A stretch of 64,000 nt of DNA from Notoacmeibacter marinus (GTDB lineage: Bacteria > Pseudomonadota > Alphaproteobacteria > Rhizobiales > Rhizobiaceae). The DNA is taken from the NCBI RefSeq assembly GCF_002238045.1, contig NZ_NBYO01000001.1, positions 1,630,788 to 1,694,787 of the forward strand, written 5' to 3'. The translations under genes were made by a program, and so were the position numbers. Below the pieces are notes generated by a model. It saw only the letters and a program-made list of their open reading frames with translations, did no database searches and was not told the DNA's origin. Shown here one piece after another: positions 1 to 7,674 of the stretch (position 1 is its first letter; every line of letters begins with the position of its first letter).

Positions 1-923
1 GCGGTATCCAGGACAAGGTGCGTGATCATACCCGCCGACAACGCAGCGCGCAGCGCATGGATTTTCTGTGTGCCGCTGCAGACGGCCAGCCGAACCGGAA
101 TCGTGGCGGCTGTCGCGAAGTCGATGGCGATGGTGCGCTGGAGCAGCGGCCCTTCGGTCTCGCTCCCGTCCGGTTCGAAGAAGCGGCCGAAGGCGATGCC
201 CACCGCTCCGGCCTTCAGATAATGGTCCCGCGTTCTGTCATCGAGGTAATCGGGCTGATCGAACACGGTATCGGGCGACAGGTTGCCGATGCCGAAAACC
301 AGAAGGTCGGAGCGTGCGACCATATCGAAATGGCGCCGGAGCGGCGGCTCGGCGCAGAGCGCGGTACAGAGCGCCTCCGTCGTCAGATAGGTCGGCGCCA
401 AAAGGTTGAGACAACGCGCATCGAGCGCCGTCGCCACCGTCGCCGCACAGATTTCGGGCGAATGGTCCGAGGGATCGATCGAGCTTCCCGAGACCTGGAT
501 GACCGCCGCATCGTCGAGCCTGAACGGTCGGAGCTGATCGGCGAGCGCGCTCAGCGTGCGCCCGGACGATACGCCGATGGTCATGCCCGGTTCGACGAGT
601 TCCGCCAGCACATCGGCGCCGGCGCGGCCGACATGTTGGCGCTCCTGCGCCTGCGACTCCGGTGAGGGCACGATATGTGCCGCGACGAGTCCGTATCGGG
701 TCCGAAGGGCTTCGGACAGTGCATTGTGCGCCAGAATATCGGGAGACAGCGAAATGGAGACATGGCCGGCGCTCTTGGCTTCGGCCAGATAGCCCGCCGC
801 CGTCTGGCGGCTGACGCCCAGCGCCTCCGCCACTTCACTCTGGGTCTTGCCGAGGCCGTAATAGAGCCAGGCCGCCGTGCGGATCACATCGCCCGCGAAG
901 TGAAGTCGCCGTTCCGCTGCCAA
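1..923 (-). CDS. SorC/DeoR-family sugar-phosphate-responsive transcriptional regulator (C-terminus beyond window edge)
   Basis: The reverse strand gives one continuous frame running off the left edge. An N-terminal helix-turn-helix (LGKTQSEVAEALGVSRQTAAG) is followed by a sugar-binding domain with the family segments MTIGVSSGRTLSALAD and LLVFGIGNL. I place the start at TTG 923 because GGGAG lies six bases before it; an in-frame ATG at 974 would put the coding region through the operator palindrome. SorC proteins usually bind a phosphorylated sugar or polyol effector and control the adjacent catabolic operon. Here the gene diverges from the dehydrogenase-phosphatase-aldolase operon starting at 1024, its likely target. 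The effector cannot be told from sequence. Confidence 0.85.
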   Translation of the reverse strand, partial: MAAERRLHFAGDVIRTAAWLYYGLGKTQSEVAEALGVSRQTAAGYLAEAKSAGHVSISLSPDILAHNALSEALRTRYGLVAAHIVPSPESQAQERQHVGRAGADVLAELVEPGMTIGVSSGRTLSALADQLRPFRLDDAAVIQVSGSSIDPSDHSPEICAATVATALDARCLNLLAPTYLTTEALCTALCAEPPLRRHFDMVARSDLLVFGIGNLSPDTVFDQPDYLDDRTRDHYLKAGAVGIAFGRFFEPDGSETEGPLLQRTIAIDFATAATIPVRLAVCSGTQKIHALRAALSAGMITHLVLDT

Positions 924-938
924 GTCGCTCTCCCGCGT

Positions 939-981
939 CAAGCATGCTTGACAAATGCTATCACCAACATGCATTTGTCAA
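939..981. promoter_or_regulatory. Double palindromic operator in the SorC divergent promoter
   Basis: A perfect 14-bp palindrome TCAAGCATGCTTGA (939-952) overlaps a perfect 11-bp inverted repeat: TTGACAAATGC (948-958), 12-bp spacer, GCATTTGTCAA (971-981). The two share TTGA. They lie between the regulator and the operon starting at 1024. TTGACA occurs on both strands and could act as -35 elements. I infer that the tetrameric SorC-type regulator at 1-923 binds here. Confidence 0.7.
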
Positions 982-1023
982 GTCGCGCCGATGACGCCAC
1001 CCGACGCGACAAAGGGAATCCCC

Positions 1024-2352
1024 ATGCCGAGCCCGACATTCAACTGGACGGAACTGATCGACGACATCTGCGCGGGCACATGGATCAGCCCGCTGACCGG
1101 CAAGCGCTACCCCGCCGCGCCCTATGACAAGATCGTTTTCGCAGAGACGCTGAAGGGCCGGGAGGCCGATCTGGTCAGTTCGCTCGGCTTCGAGGGACCG
1201 TTCGCAGTCGTGTGCGATCCCGCCACCTTCAAGGCGATGGGCGCGCGTGTCGCCAAGGCCCTGCGGGGGATCGGCGAGGTGACCGAGATCGTTCTGGACC
1301 ATCCTCACGCCGACATGGCGACCGTGCGCGATCTGCAGGAGCGGCTGAAGCCGTTCCCGACGGCCGTAGCGGTCGGCTCCGGCTCGATCAACGATCTGAC
1401 GAAATTCGCCACATTGCAGAACGGTCGCCGCTATTGCGTCTTTGCGACTGCCGGTTCGATGAACGGCTACACCTCGTCGACGGCGTCGATCACACTGGAT
1501 TCCGGCCTGAAGGTCTCGCTACCAGCACAGGTGCCTGCCGGCTTCTTCGTCGATCTGGACGTCTGCGCCGCCGCACCAGCCTGGCTGAACGCCGCCGGCT
1601 TCGGGGATTGTCTCTGCCGGTCCGTCGCGCAGATCGACTGGTGGATGTCGCATCGCCTGCTCGGCACAATGTACCGGCACGAGCCCTATCTGATCGAGAT
1701 TCCTGACGAAATTCGTCTGATGGAGCAGGCCCGCGGCATCGCGGCCGGCGACATTGAGGCCATCGGCACGCTGTTCCGGGTGCTGACCCTGTGCGGTCTG
1801 GGCATCAATTTCACCGGCGTCTCCAATCACGGTTCGATGGGCGAGCACCAGATCTCCCATTACATCGACTGTTTCGCGGGCGAGCGCCATCCCGGCTCTA
1901 CCCATGGACAGCAGGTCGGCGTGACTACCCTGACCATGGCGCGTCTTCAGGAGCATTTCCTGTCGCGCGAACAGGCGCCCGAGGTCGGCCCTACGCAAAT
2001 CGACGAAGCGGATATGGCGCGCCGCATGGGCCCGGAAGTCGCCGCGCAATGCGCCGAATATTACCGCAAGAAGGCCTTCGACCAGAAAGCCGCCGACGCA
2101 TTCAACGAACGGATCGGCAATCTCTGGCCCGAACTGCGCGACGAATGCATCGAAATGCGCGTCGGCCCGCAAAGACTGGCCAAATATCTGGAAGCGGCAG
2201 GCGGTTCGATTACGGCCGAAGCGCTTGGCATTCCAGTAGAATTCTACCGCGAGGCGGTCAGCCACGCTCACGAGATGCGCGACCGGTTCTCCTTTGCCGA
2301 TATCGCCTGCGACAGCGGTGTGCTGAAGCAGCTTGCATCCGCCGAAGGTTGA
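1024..2352 (+). CDS. sn-glycerol-1-phosphate dehydrogenase-like (AraM/EgsA family), iron-containing alcohol dehydrogenase fold
   Basis: A 442-residue protein of the dehydroquinate synthase/iron-alcohol dehydrogenase superfamily. The nucleotide site is GSGSINDLTKF (residues 118-128), followed by FATAGSMNGYTSSTAS. Likely divalent-metal ligands are D195 (AGFGDCLCRS), H275 (GEHQISH) and H294 (STHGQQVG), matching the AraM/EgsA layout. Family members reduce dihydroxyacetone phosphate to sn-glycerol-1-phosphate with NAD(P)H, but a related phosphosugar is possible. ATG 1024 is preceded by AGGGAA; an upstream in-frame start at 955 would overlap the operator. It is followed four bases later by a HAD phosphatase and then an aldolase, so it probably acts on a phosphorylated intermediate of the same pathway. 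Confidence 0.8.
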   Translation: MPSPTFNWTELIDDICAGTWISPLTGKRYPAAPYDKIVFAETLKGREADLVSSLGFEGPFAVVCDPATFKAMGARVAKALRGIGEVTEIVLDHPHADMATVRDLQERLKPFPTAVAVGSGSINDLTKFATLQNGRRYCVFATAGSMNGYTSSTASITLDSGLKVSLPAQVPAGFFVDLDVCAAAPAWLNAAGFGDCLCRSVAQIDWWMSHRLLGTMYRHEPYLIEIPDEIRLMEQARGIAAGDIEAIGTLFRVLTLCGLGINFTGVSNHGSMGEHQISHYIDCFAGERHPGSTHGQQVGVTTLTMARLQEHFLSREQAPEVGPTQIDEADMARRMGPEVAAQCAEYYRKKAFDQKAADAFNERIGNLWPELRDECIEMRVGPQRLAKYLEAAGGSITAEALGIPVEFYREAVSHAHEMRDRFSFADIACDSGVLKQLASAEG

Positions 2353-2355
2353 GCC

Positions 2356-3150
2356 ATGCGACCGATTGCCGAGATGCCGAGGGACGTGGCTGCCGCGGTG
2401 AAGGTGGTGTTTTGCGACATTGACGACACGATCACGACCGATGGACGCTTGACGGGCGCAGCCTATCAGGCCCTCGAAGACCTCAGTGCGGCCGGGATCG
2501 CCGTGGCGCCGATCACCGGGCGGCCCGCGGGCTGGTGCGACATGATCGCGCGCTTCTGGCCGGTGAGGGGCGTCGTCGGCGAGAATGGTGCGTTCTATTA
2601 CGCCTATGACTGGGACGCGCATCGCATGATCCGGCAGCTGCATCCGGTCGTCGAAGAACATGTCACCAATCCGCATCGTTTCGAGCGTATCAGGCAGCGC
2701 GTGGAGAACGAGGTGCCGGGGGCGGCGATCTCGGCGGATCAGGCGTTTCGCCTCGCCGATCTGGCAATCGATTTCTGCGAGGACGTACCGGCGCTTTCCG
2801 ATGATGAGGTGGAGCGGATCGCGGCGATCTTCGAAGAGGAAGGCGCCATCGCCAAGATATCGTCCATCCATGTCAATGGATGGTTCGGCGAATATGACAA
2901 GCTCACTACGTCACGGCAGTTCGCAACGGATATTCTCGGTGTCAATATCGACGATGCGAATGCTCAGATCGTCTTCGTCGGCGACAGTCCGAATGACGCG
3001 CCGATGTTCGGTTTCTTCGAAAACTCCTGTGGCGTCGCCAATGTACGCGCCTTCGAAGGCCGTCTCGATGCCACGCCGTCCTGGATCGCCGACCGCGTAG
3101 GTGGCGCCGGGTTCCATCAGATTGCCTACCAAATTTTGTCATTACGCTAA
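2356..3150 (+). CDS. HAD-superfamily sugar-phosphate phosphatase (Cof/SPP-like)
   Basis: A 264-residue HAD hydrolase. Motif I is DIDDTIT, with nucleophile D21 and acid/base D23. The motif IV region reads VGDSPNDAPMFG near residue 210, and the AVAPITGRPAGW segment is typical of the Cof-type/sucrose-phosphate phosphatase branch, with the cap between motifs II and III. It should hydrolyse a small phosphosugar or phosphopolyol. It starts four bases after the dehydrogenase stop, and the aldolase begins 12 bases after its end, so the three are one transcript. The pairing with an AraM homologue resembles Bacillus araL-araM, where a HAD phosphatase also neighbours a glycerol-1-phosphate dehydrogenase. 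Confidence 0.8.
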   Translation: MRPIAEMPRDVAAAVKVVFCDIDDTITTDGRLTGAAYQALEDLSAAGIAVAPITGRPAGWCDMIARFWPVRGVVGENGAFYYAYDWDAHRMIRQLHPVVEEHVTNPHRFERIRQRVENEVPGAAISADQAFRLADLAIDFCEDVPALSDDEVERIAAIFEEEGAIAKISSIHVNGWFGEYDKLTTSRQFATDILGVNIDDANAQIVFVGDSPNDAPMFGFFENSCGVANVRAFEGRLDATPSWIADRVGGAGFHQIAYQILSLR

Positions 3151-3161
3151 GGAGAGAAGTC

Positions 3162-3818
3162 ATGGCCACAGAAGCCAATATCCGCCGGGACATTATCGAC
3201 GCCTGTCTGGAAATGAATGCCTGCGGTTTGAATCAGGGCACGTCGGGAAATATTTCCATTCGCCACGAGGATCGGATGCTGATCTCGCCCTCGGCCACGC
3301 CTTACGCGAAGATGAAGCCGGAGATGATCGCGTCGATGGATCTGAGCGGCGAGATGAAGCATGAGTGGGATGGCCCGCTCAAGCCGTCGACCGAATGGCG
3401 CATCCACTGGCAATTGCTGAAGGACCGCCCCGACATGTCGGCAATCGTCCATGCGCATCCGACCTACTGCACGGCGCTTGCGATCCTGCGCGAGCCGATC
3501 CCGGCCTGCCATTATATGATCGCGGCCTTTGGCGGCATGGATGTGCGCTGTGCCGGCTATCACACCTTCGGCTCGCCCGAACTGGCGAAAATGACGGTCG
3601 ATGCGATGGATCAGCGCACGGCCTGCCTGCTTGCCAATCACGGCATGGTCGCCGGCGGAATGGGGATCGAGCAGGCGATATGGCGCGCCGTGGAACTGGA
3701 GACCATCGCCCGGCAATATTATCTGGCGCGGCGAATGGGTGAACCCGTGCTACTGTCGAAAGAGGAAATCGACGACACGTTCCGGATGTTCGCGGGATAC
3801 GGGGTGCAGGACTCCTAA
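3162..3818 (+). CDS. Class II aldolase/adducin family protein (L-fuculose-phosphate aldolase type)
   Basis: A 218-residue zinc aldolase. Motifs are NQGTSGNIS (phosphate loop, about residue 24), E78 in the STEWR helix, the HAHP pair H97/H99, and H160 in LLANHGMV. These match the Glu-His-His-His set of L-fuculose-1-phosphate aldolase with a constant +5 offset. It probably splits a ketose phosphate into dihydroxyacetone phosphate and an aldehyde. A strong ribosome site (AAGGAGAG) precedes ATG 3162. It is the last gene of the SorC-linked operon. The DHAP it makes could be the substrate of the first gene's dehydrogenase. Substrate stereochemistry is not deducible. Confidence 0.85.
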   Translation: MATEANIRRDIIDACLEMNACGLNQGTSGNISIRHEDRMLISPSATPYAKMKPEMIASMDLSGEMKHEWDGPLKPSTEWRIHWQLLKDRPDMSAIVHAHPTYCTALAILREPIPACHYMIAAFGGMDVRCAGYHTFGSPELAKMTVDAMDQRTACLLANHGMVAGGMGIEQAIWRAVELETIARQYYLARRMGEPVLLSKEEIDDTFRMFAGYGVQDS

Positions 3819-3924
3819 ACGCCGATCGCAGAACCCGCCCATGCGGCAATCGACCAGCACGCTGAGCTGCCATCGATTGTCGCATGAGACGGCAATGGAC
3901 TTGCCCGGATTTAACGGAGAGCGT

Positions 3925-4583
3925 CTAGCTCACTTCCTTGGCCTTTCGCTCGAAGGCGATGGGGCTTGGAAAGCCGAGCGATGAATGTCGCCTGACGGGA
4001 TTATAGAACCCGTCGATGTATCTGGCGATGCCGTTTTCGGCTTGCTGGCGGGTTTGCCATGCGATCGGCCAGATCAGCTCCGGCGCAGGGCCGCGCTTCA
4101 GCCGATCACTCGCTGCCCAGCCAACAACCCGCCGCGAGTGGAGATCGAGCACGACCGCGAGATAGAGCCAGCCCTGCGCCGTTCAGATGTAGGAGATGTC
4201 GGCGCCCCATTTCCGATCCGGCCGTTCGGCTTCGAAGTCCCGGGCGAGCAGGTTCGGGGCGACCGGCCAGGCGTGTTCGCTGTCCGTGGTCCGCTTGAAC
4301 CGCCGCTTTTGACGGGCCACGAGGCCATTCTCTCGCGTCAAACGGACCGTTCGGTGATGCCCGATCCGGTGGCCGTCGTCGATGAGATCCAGGTGCATCC
4401 GCGGGCGGCCATAGGTGCCGTTCGACAGGGTGAAGGCCGTGCGAATATGGGCAAGACAGACCAGATCCTGCTTCTGACGCTGACAAGCCGGGTGAGGAAC
4501 CCACTCTGGCAGACGCCCAGAACACGGCACATGCAGCTGATGGGAAAGCCGGCCTTCTGTGCCTCGATGAAAGCGAAGCTCAT
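3925..4583 (-). pseudogene. IS3-family transposase orfB (DDE integrase), disrupted
   Basis: Homology is spread over three frames. The start MSFAFIEAQKAGFPISCMC is in one frame; after a frameshift near 4540 the text TYGRPRMHLDLIDDGHRIGH through RKWGADISYI is in another. An in-frame TGA, probably from TGG, falls just before TAQGWLYLAVVLDLHSRRVV. The C-terminus IDGFYNPVRRHSSLGF joins abruptly after the DRLKR region, so roughly 70-80 residues including the second catalytic Asp are deleted. It cannot make an active transposase. Confidence 0.85.
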
Positions 4584-4858
4584 CGACTTGCGTCTTTCGC
4601 GAAGAGGGCTGCGGCTTTTTTTAGGATGTCGCGCTCCTGTTTCAGCACTGCGTTCTCGCGTCGCAACCGTTTTAACTCGGCATGCATGTCGACCGAAGCC
4701 TCGACCGGCTCACTGGCATCCCGCTCCCGACTGAGCCATCGCGTCAACGTCGAAAGTCCGATCCCCAGATCTTCCGCGATCTCCCTCCTCGGCCCACCGC
4801 TGGTCAGGCCCAGCCCAATTCAACGCCCTTCAAAGACGAGACGTCGTGACAGCTTTCG
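4580..4858 (-). pseudogene. IS3-family orfA (helix-turn-helix protein), 5' end degraded
   Basis: The reverse strand encodes REIAEDLGIGLSTLTRWLSR and then the leucine-zipper-like KRLRRENAVLKQERDILKKA, ending in ALFAKDASR: the standard IS3 orfA helix-turn-helix and coiled coil. Upstream, the N-terminal part is interrupted by an in-frame TGA (after FEGR) and no start codon is left. Its stop overlaps the orfB start. It is non-functional. Confidence 0.8.
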
Positions 4859-4869
4859 GGTTGTGCGGC

Positions 4870-5682
4870 TTACCAATCCGATAGTCGGGTCTCGAAAAAC
4901 CTTGGAACCCGGAAGGAGAAGAACTCCTTCATCGCGGATTTCAGGGCAATAGTCGGTGAAATCTTTGCAGGACTCCCATCTTGTGGATCGTAGCCGATCA
5001 ACTGTCTGGTCTTTTCGATGTCCCACCGCATTCCCGGATTGTCCGACATCAGGTTCAAGGCAGCAAAAGACACATCCTTGGCGTCGATCGCCGCGCGCAT
5101 CCCGCTCAAAAAGTCCCGATCGCTCAACCACATCTCCTGACCCCACCGGCCCATCGCCATATGGGATCCGGGCTGGTTATCATGTGTCCATTGCGTCCAG
5201 CCGATGCGTAGACAGATAACGGAAAGGCCGTGATGCGCGGCGAAGTAAGCGCCTGTGCGTTCGCAAAACAGCTTCGACATTCCGTAGGCGTTCACGGGGC
5301 CCGGTGGCGTCGCACTGTTGAGGGCGTCATGCGTGAACCTCTTGTCGCCATGGATCCAGTTGGAACTGGCAAGAACCACGCGGCCGACGCCCTGTGCGGC
5401 TGCATGGTGATAAAGCGAAAGTGTCGCGTCCATATTGTGCTTGATCGCCGAGGGCCATGTGGCGGCCGGTTCCCGGTCGCCGGCAAGATGCACGATGACG
5501 TCGACATCCTTCAGCAAGTCGATCCAACTGGTGGTGTGTGCGGACAGGTCTGCCTTATGAATGTTCGGGTGATCGACAGGTCGGATGTCGATCCCGGAAA
5601 CCTCATAGGCGGGATCGCTTTCCAGCGCGTCAAACAGTTTGCGGCCCAAATGACCGCCGGCGCCCGTGATCAGGACATGCAC
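4870..5682 (-). CDS. NAD-dependent epimerase/dehydratase family protein, uronate dehydrogenase-like
   Basis: A 270-residue extended SDR. The Rossmann motif is TGAGGHLG (residues 6-13), the conserved acidic residue follows in GIDIRP, and the likely triad is S106/S107 (VVLASSN), Y133 and K137 (NAYGMSK). Length and sequence resemble bacterial uronate dehydrogenases, which oxidise galacturonate or glucuronate to the aldarolactone. Another sugar dehydrogenase or epimerase is possible. It is the last gene of the reverse operon led by the ABC ATPase at 10226, and overlaps the gene before it by 13 bases. The IS3 remnant begins just after its stop codon, so this end of the island may have been trimmed. 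Confidence 0.7.
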   Translation of the reverse strand: MHVLITGAGGHLGRKLFDALESDPAYEVSGIDIRPVDHPNIHKADLSAHTTSWIDLLKDVDVIVHLAGDREPAATWPSAIKHNMDATLSLYHHAAAQGVGRVVLASSNWIHGDKRFTHDALNSATPPGPVNAYGMSKLFCERTGAYFAAHHGLSVICLRIGWTQWTHDNQPGSHMAMGRWGQEMWLSDRDFLSGMRAAIDAKDVSFAALNLMSDNPGMRWDIEKTRQLIGYDPQDGSPAKISPTIALKSAMKEFFSFRVPRFFETRLSDW

Positions 5683-6572
5683 GACTGGAATTCCTCGTGT
5701 GTTATGATGCTTTCTGGCGCATCCGATGGGTCCTCGTCCGTCCAGATTCGAAACTCCTGCTGAAAGTTCAGGGTGTCACCTCGCATCAGCTTGACCGCCG
5801 GCGAATGCCATTCGGCCTCGCAGTAGGCATAATCGCCTGAATTGAAGACTTCGACCGGATGTCGATGCGCATATCGGTCACCCTGCTCCGCTTTGGGAAC
5901 TGAGCACATCATCCACAACTCGCCTTTGTCAAAGCCGATCAGGGTTTCACCGCCCGGATTTGGCAATCCGACTTTGAATTCCTGTTTCCTGGAGCAATTC
6001 GCGACGACGCAACCTCGATAACGGGAGACCAACGGTCCGGCGCTGCCGAATACAGGATGAATGGTAGGATTTTCCATGGCGACGCCGATCCTGGCGGGCG
6101 CATCGATCATCATGACAGACCATATGCCTGTCAGGCGGGGAGAGTGTCCATGGTTGGTCACGGCATGGTCGATCGTCCATGAATTCGCTGTCTTCAAAGT
6201 AATGCGGCGCGTCACCGCCAGATGGCAGATCGGACAGACGGGGCTGGTCATTTCGACATGGTCATCGCTGCTCGACGCGACCTGATAGGCCCCACTGTCC
6301 AGCGCAGGATACGGTGCTCCATCCGTCCATGACGTGTCCGGGGCGATCCATGTCTTTTCGCCGCCCCAAAGAGGAAAGCCGAATTGAGGGGAACGGGTCG
6401 GCAAACCGGCAAGGTTCGCTTCGTCGATGGGCAGACCGTCAAGATCGGGGTTCTGAAAAAGCAGGGAACGTCCCTGGAACGTCACGTCCCATAGGCGGCC
6501 ACCAATACCGGGAAGCATTGTCAGATCCAGATCATTCATCTGCAGCTGCAACACAGCCCATCTGTCCGACAT
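5670..6572 (-). CDS. Aldose-epimerase-like (galactose mutarotase fold) protein of unknown function
   Basis: A 300-residue beta-rich protein. Segments such as DLTMLPGIGGRLWDVTFQGRS, PLWGGEKTWIAPD and VTRRITLKT resemble the mutarotase-like superfamily (DUF4380-type). No signal peptide is seen, so it is probably cytoplasmic. ATG 6572 was chosen because GGGAG lies nine bases upstream; the longer frame to 6722 would overlap the binding-protein gene. It sits between an ABC sugar-binding protein and a uronate dehydrogenase-like gene, so interconverting anomers of the imported sugar is a reasonable guess. I cannot name catalytic residues with confidence. Confidence 0.6.
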   Translation of the reverse strand: MSDRWAVLQLQMNDLDLTMLPGIGGRLWDVTFQGRSLLFQNPDLDGLPIDEANLAGLPTRSPQFGFPLWGGEKTWIAPDTSWTDGAPYPALDSGAYQVASSSDDHVEMTSPVCPICHLAVTRRITLKTANSWTIDHAVTNHGHSPRLTGIWSVMMIDAPARIGVAMENPTIHPVFGSAGPLVSRYRGCVVANCSRKQEFKVGLPNPGGETLIGFDKGELWMMCSVPKAEQGDRYAHRHPVEVFNSGDYAYCEAEWHSPAVKLMRGDTLNFQQEFRIWTDEDPSDAPESIITHEEFQSCMS

Positions 6573-6591
6573 GGCTTTTTCTCCCGCGGCG

Positions 6592-6618
6592 TCCCGGCGC
6601 ATATTGGCTGCGCCGGGA
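6592..6618 (-). other. Intergenic stem-loop downstream of an ABC binding-protein gene
   Basis: A perfect 10-bp stem, TCCCGGCGCA (6592-6601) and TGCGCCGGGA (6609-6618), has a 7-base loop. It lies just after the stop of the binding protein at 6626 and before the next gene start at 6572. There is no T-run of terminator quality. It probably stabilises the upstream mRNA or attenuates transcription, giving excess binding protein. Confidence 0.65.
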
Positions 6619-6625
6619 TTGCAGA

Positions 6626-7621
6626 TCATCCGTGTTTGAACTGCGCGACGTTCTCGGCGGTGATCTTCATCACCCCGGTTTCCACCCGCTCGGGAAGTGG
6701 ATTGATCCCAGCGGCTTTCCAATCGGGCAGGACCTTCAGCGCATCTGTGTTCTGCCAGTGCATCATATGGAAGGCCAGGAAGATCTCCAGATAGGATTTC
6801 TGCGCGACAGCACCGTAGATCGTGCCGTCTTCGATATAAGGAAGCATGTCATCGTTGCGGTCCATCGCAACGATCTTGATGTCCTTGCGACCCGCCTCGT
6901 TGACGGCAATCGCAGCTCCTTTGCCGCTGTCGCCGTCGGTGCCGCCGATGCCGACAATATCCGGATTGGCCTGAATGGCCTGAAGATAGGCTGTCGGCGC
7001 GTAGGACGGATCGGCTTTGTCGTTGACCACATCGACCACTTCGATATCCGGGTACTTCTCCGCGAAGATCTGCTTGTAGCCCTCGACCCGTTCCAAAGTG
7101 GAGGGCGCCGGGAACGTGCCGAGGATGACCTTGCCCTTGCCGCCAATGGCTTGTGCGAGCATTTCTCCACCGACACGCCCGGCGTGGACACCGTTGATTC
7201 CAAGGAAAGTGGAGCGGGGGCTGTCAGGAATATCGCCGATGCAGCAGGTGACCGGAATGCCCGCTTCGACCGCGCGTTCCACGCCGGGGGCCAATGTGGC
7301 TGGATCGCCGGGGAAGATGAGAATGCCGGCGGGGCGACGGGCAATCAGCTCGTCGAGCTGGCGGGCCTGAGCGGCGGTGTCGAAATCCAGCGGGCCGGTA
7401 AAAGTCGCCTTGATGCCCATGAGGTCCTCAAGGTCCTCCATCGCGTTGCGATAGTCTACCCAGAATGGCACCTGCGTGACGATGGAAAGGAAAACATATT
7501 CCTTGCCAGCCGCTTGCGCTCTGGCTTCCTTCGACAGAACGGGCAGTCCGAATGCGGCGGCCAGGCCTGCCGTGGTGCCCATAGTCAGCAAGTTGCGCCG
7601 GTTTACACCCATTTCAGCCAT
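6626..7621 (-). CDS. Sugar ABC transporter substrate-binding protein (RbsB-like)
   Basis: A 331-residue periplasmic binding protein of the CUT2/ribose group. The N-terminus NRRNLLTMGTTAGLAAAFGLP resembles a Tat-type or lipoprotein-like signal, and SKEARAQAAG marks the probable cleavage region. The Peripla_BP_4 body includes DELIARRPAGILIFPGDP, TFLGINGVHAGRVGGE and GIGGTDGDSGKGAAIAVNEAG. AAGGAG precedes ATG 7621. It follows the ATPase and permease genes in one reverse operon and delivers the sugar to them. The substrate is unknown; the adjoining uronate dehydrogenase-like and mutarotase-like genes suggest a sugar or uronic acid. Confidence 0.85.
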   Translation of the reverse strand: MAEMGVNRRNLLTMGTTAGLAAAFGLPVLSKEARAQAAGKEYVFLSIVTQVPFWVDYRNAMEDLEDLMGIKATFTGPLDFDTAAQARQLDELIARRPAGILIFPGDPATLAPGVERAVEAGIPVTCCIGDIPDSPRSTFLGINGVHAGRVGGEMLAQAIGGKGKVILGTFPAPSTLERVEGYKQIFAEKYPDIEVVDVVNDKADPSYAPTAYLQAIQANPDIVGIGGTDGDSGKGAAIAVNEAGRKDIKIVAMDRNDDMLPYIEDGTIYGAVAQKSYLEIFLAFHMMHWQNTDALKVLPDWKAAGINPLPERVETGVMKITAENVAQFKHG

Positions 7622-7674
7622 CGTGATCTCCTTTTTGGATCGCTGGTTGTTCTCGGTTCGTGTAAAGTATCGGT

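Larger units (their letters stand above)
3925..4858 (-). mobile_element. Degenerate IS3-family insertion sequence remnant
   Basis: Two overlapping reverse-strand reading frames, orfA then orfB with an ATGA overlap at 4580-4583, have the IS3 layout. Both are broken (nonsense codons, a frameshift and an internal deletion). No convincing terminal inverted repeats or target duplication were found. The end nearest the class II aldolase may begin around 3897; the other end stops about 12 bases from the epimerase gene at 4870. The element is dead and marks the junction between the SorC operon and the sugar island. Confidence 0.8.

Noticed and set aside
1519-2871. 450-codon reverse frame opposite the dehydrogenase and phosphatase genes
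   Set aside because: Overlaps two well-supported genes and shows no domain.
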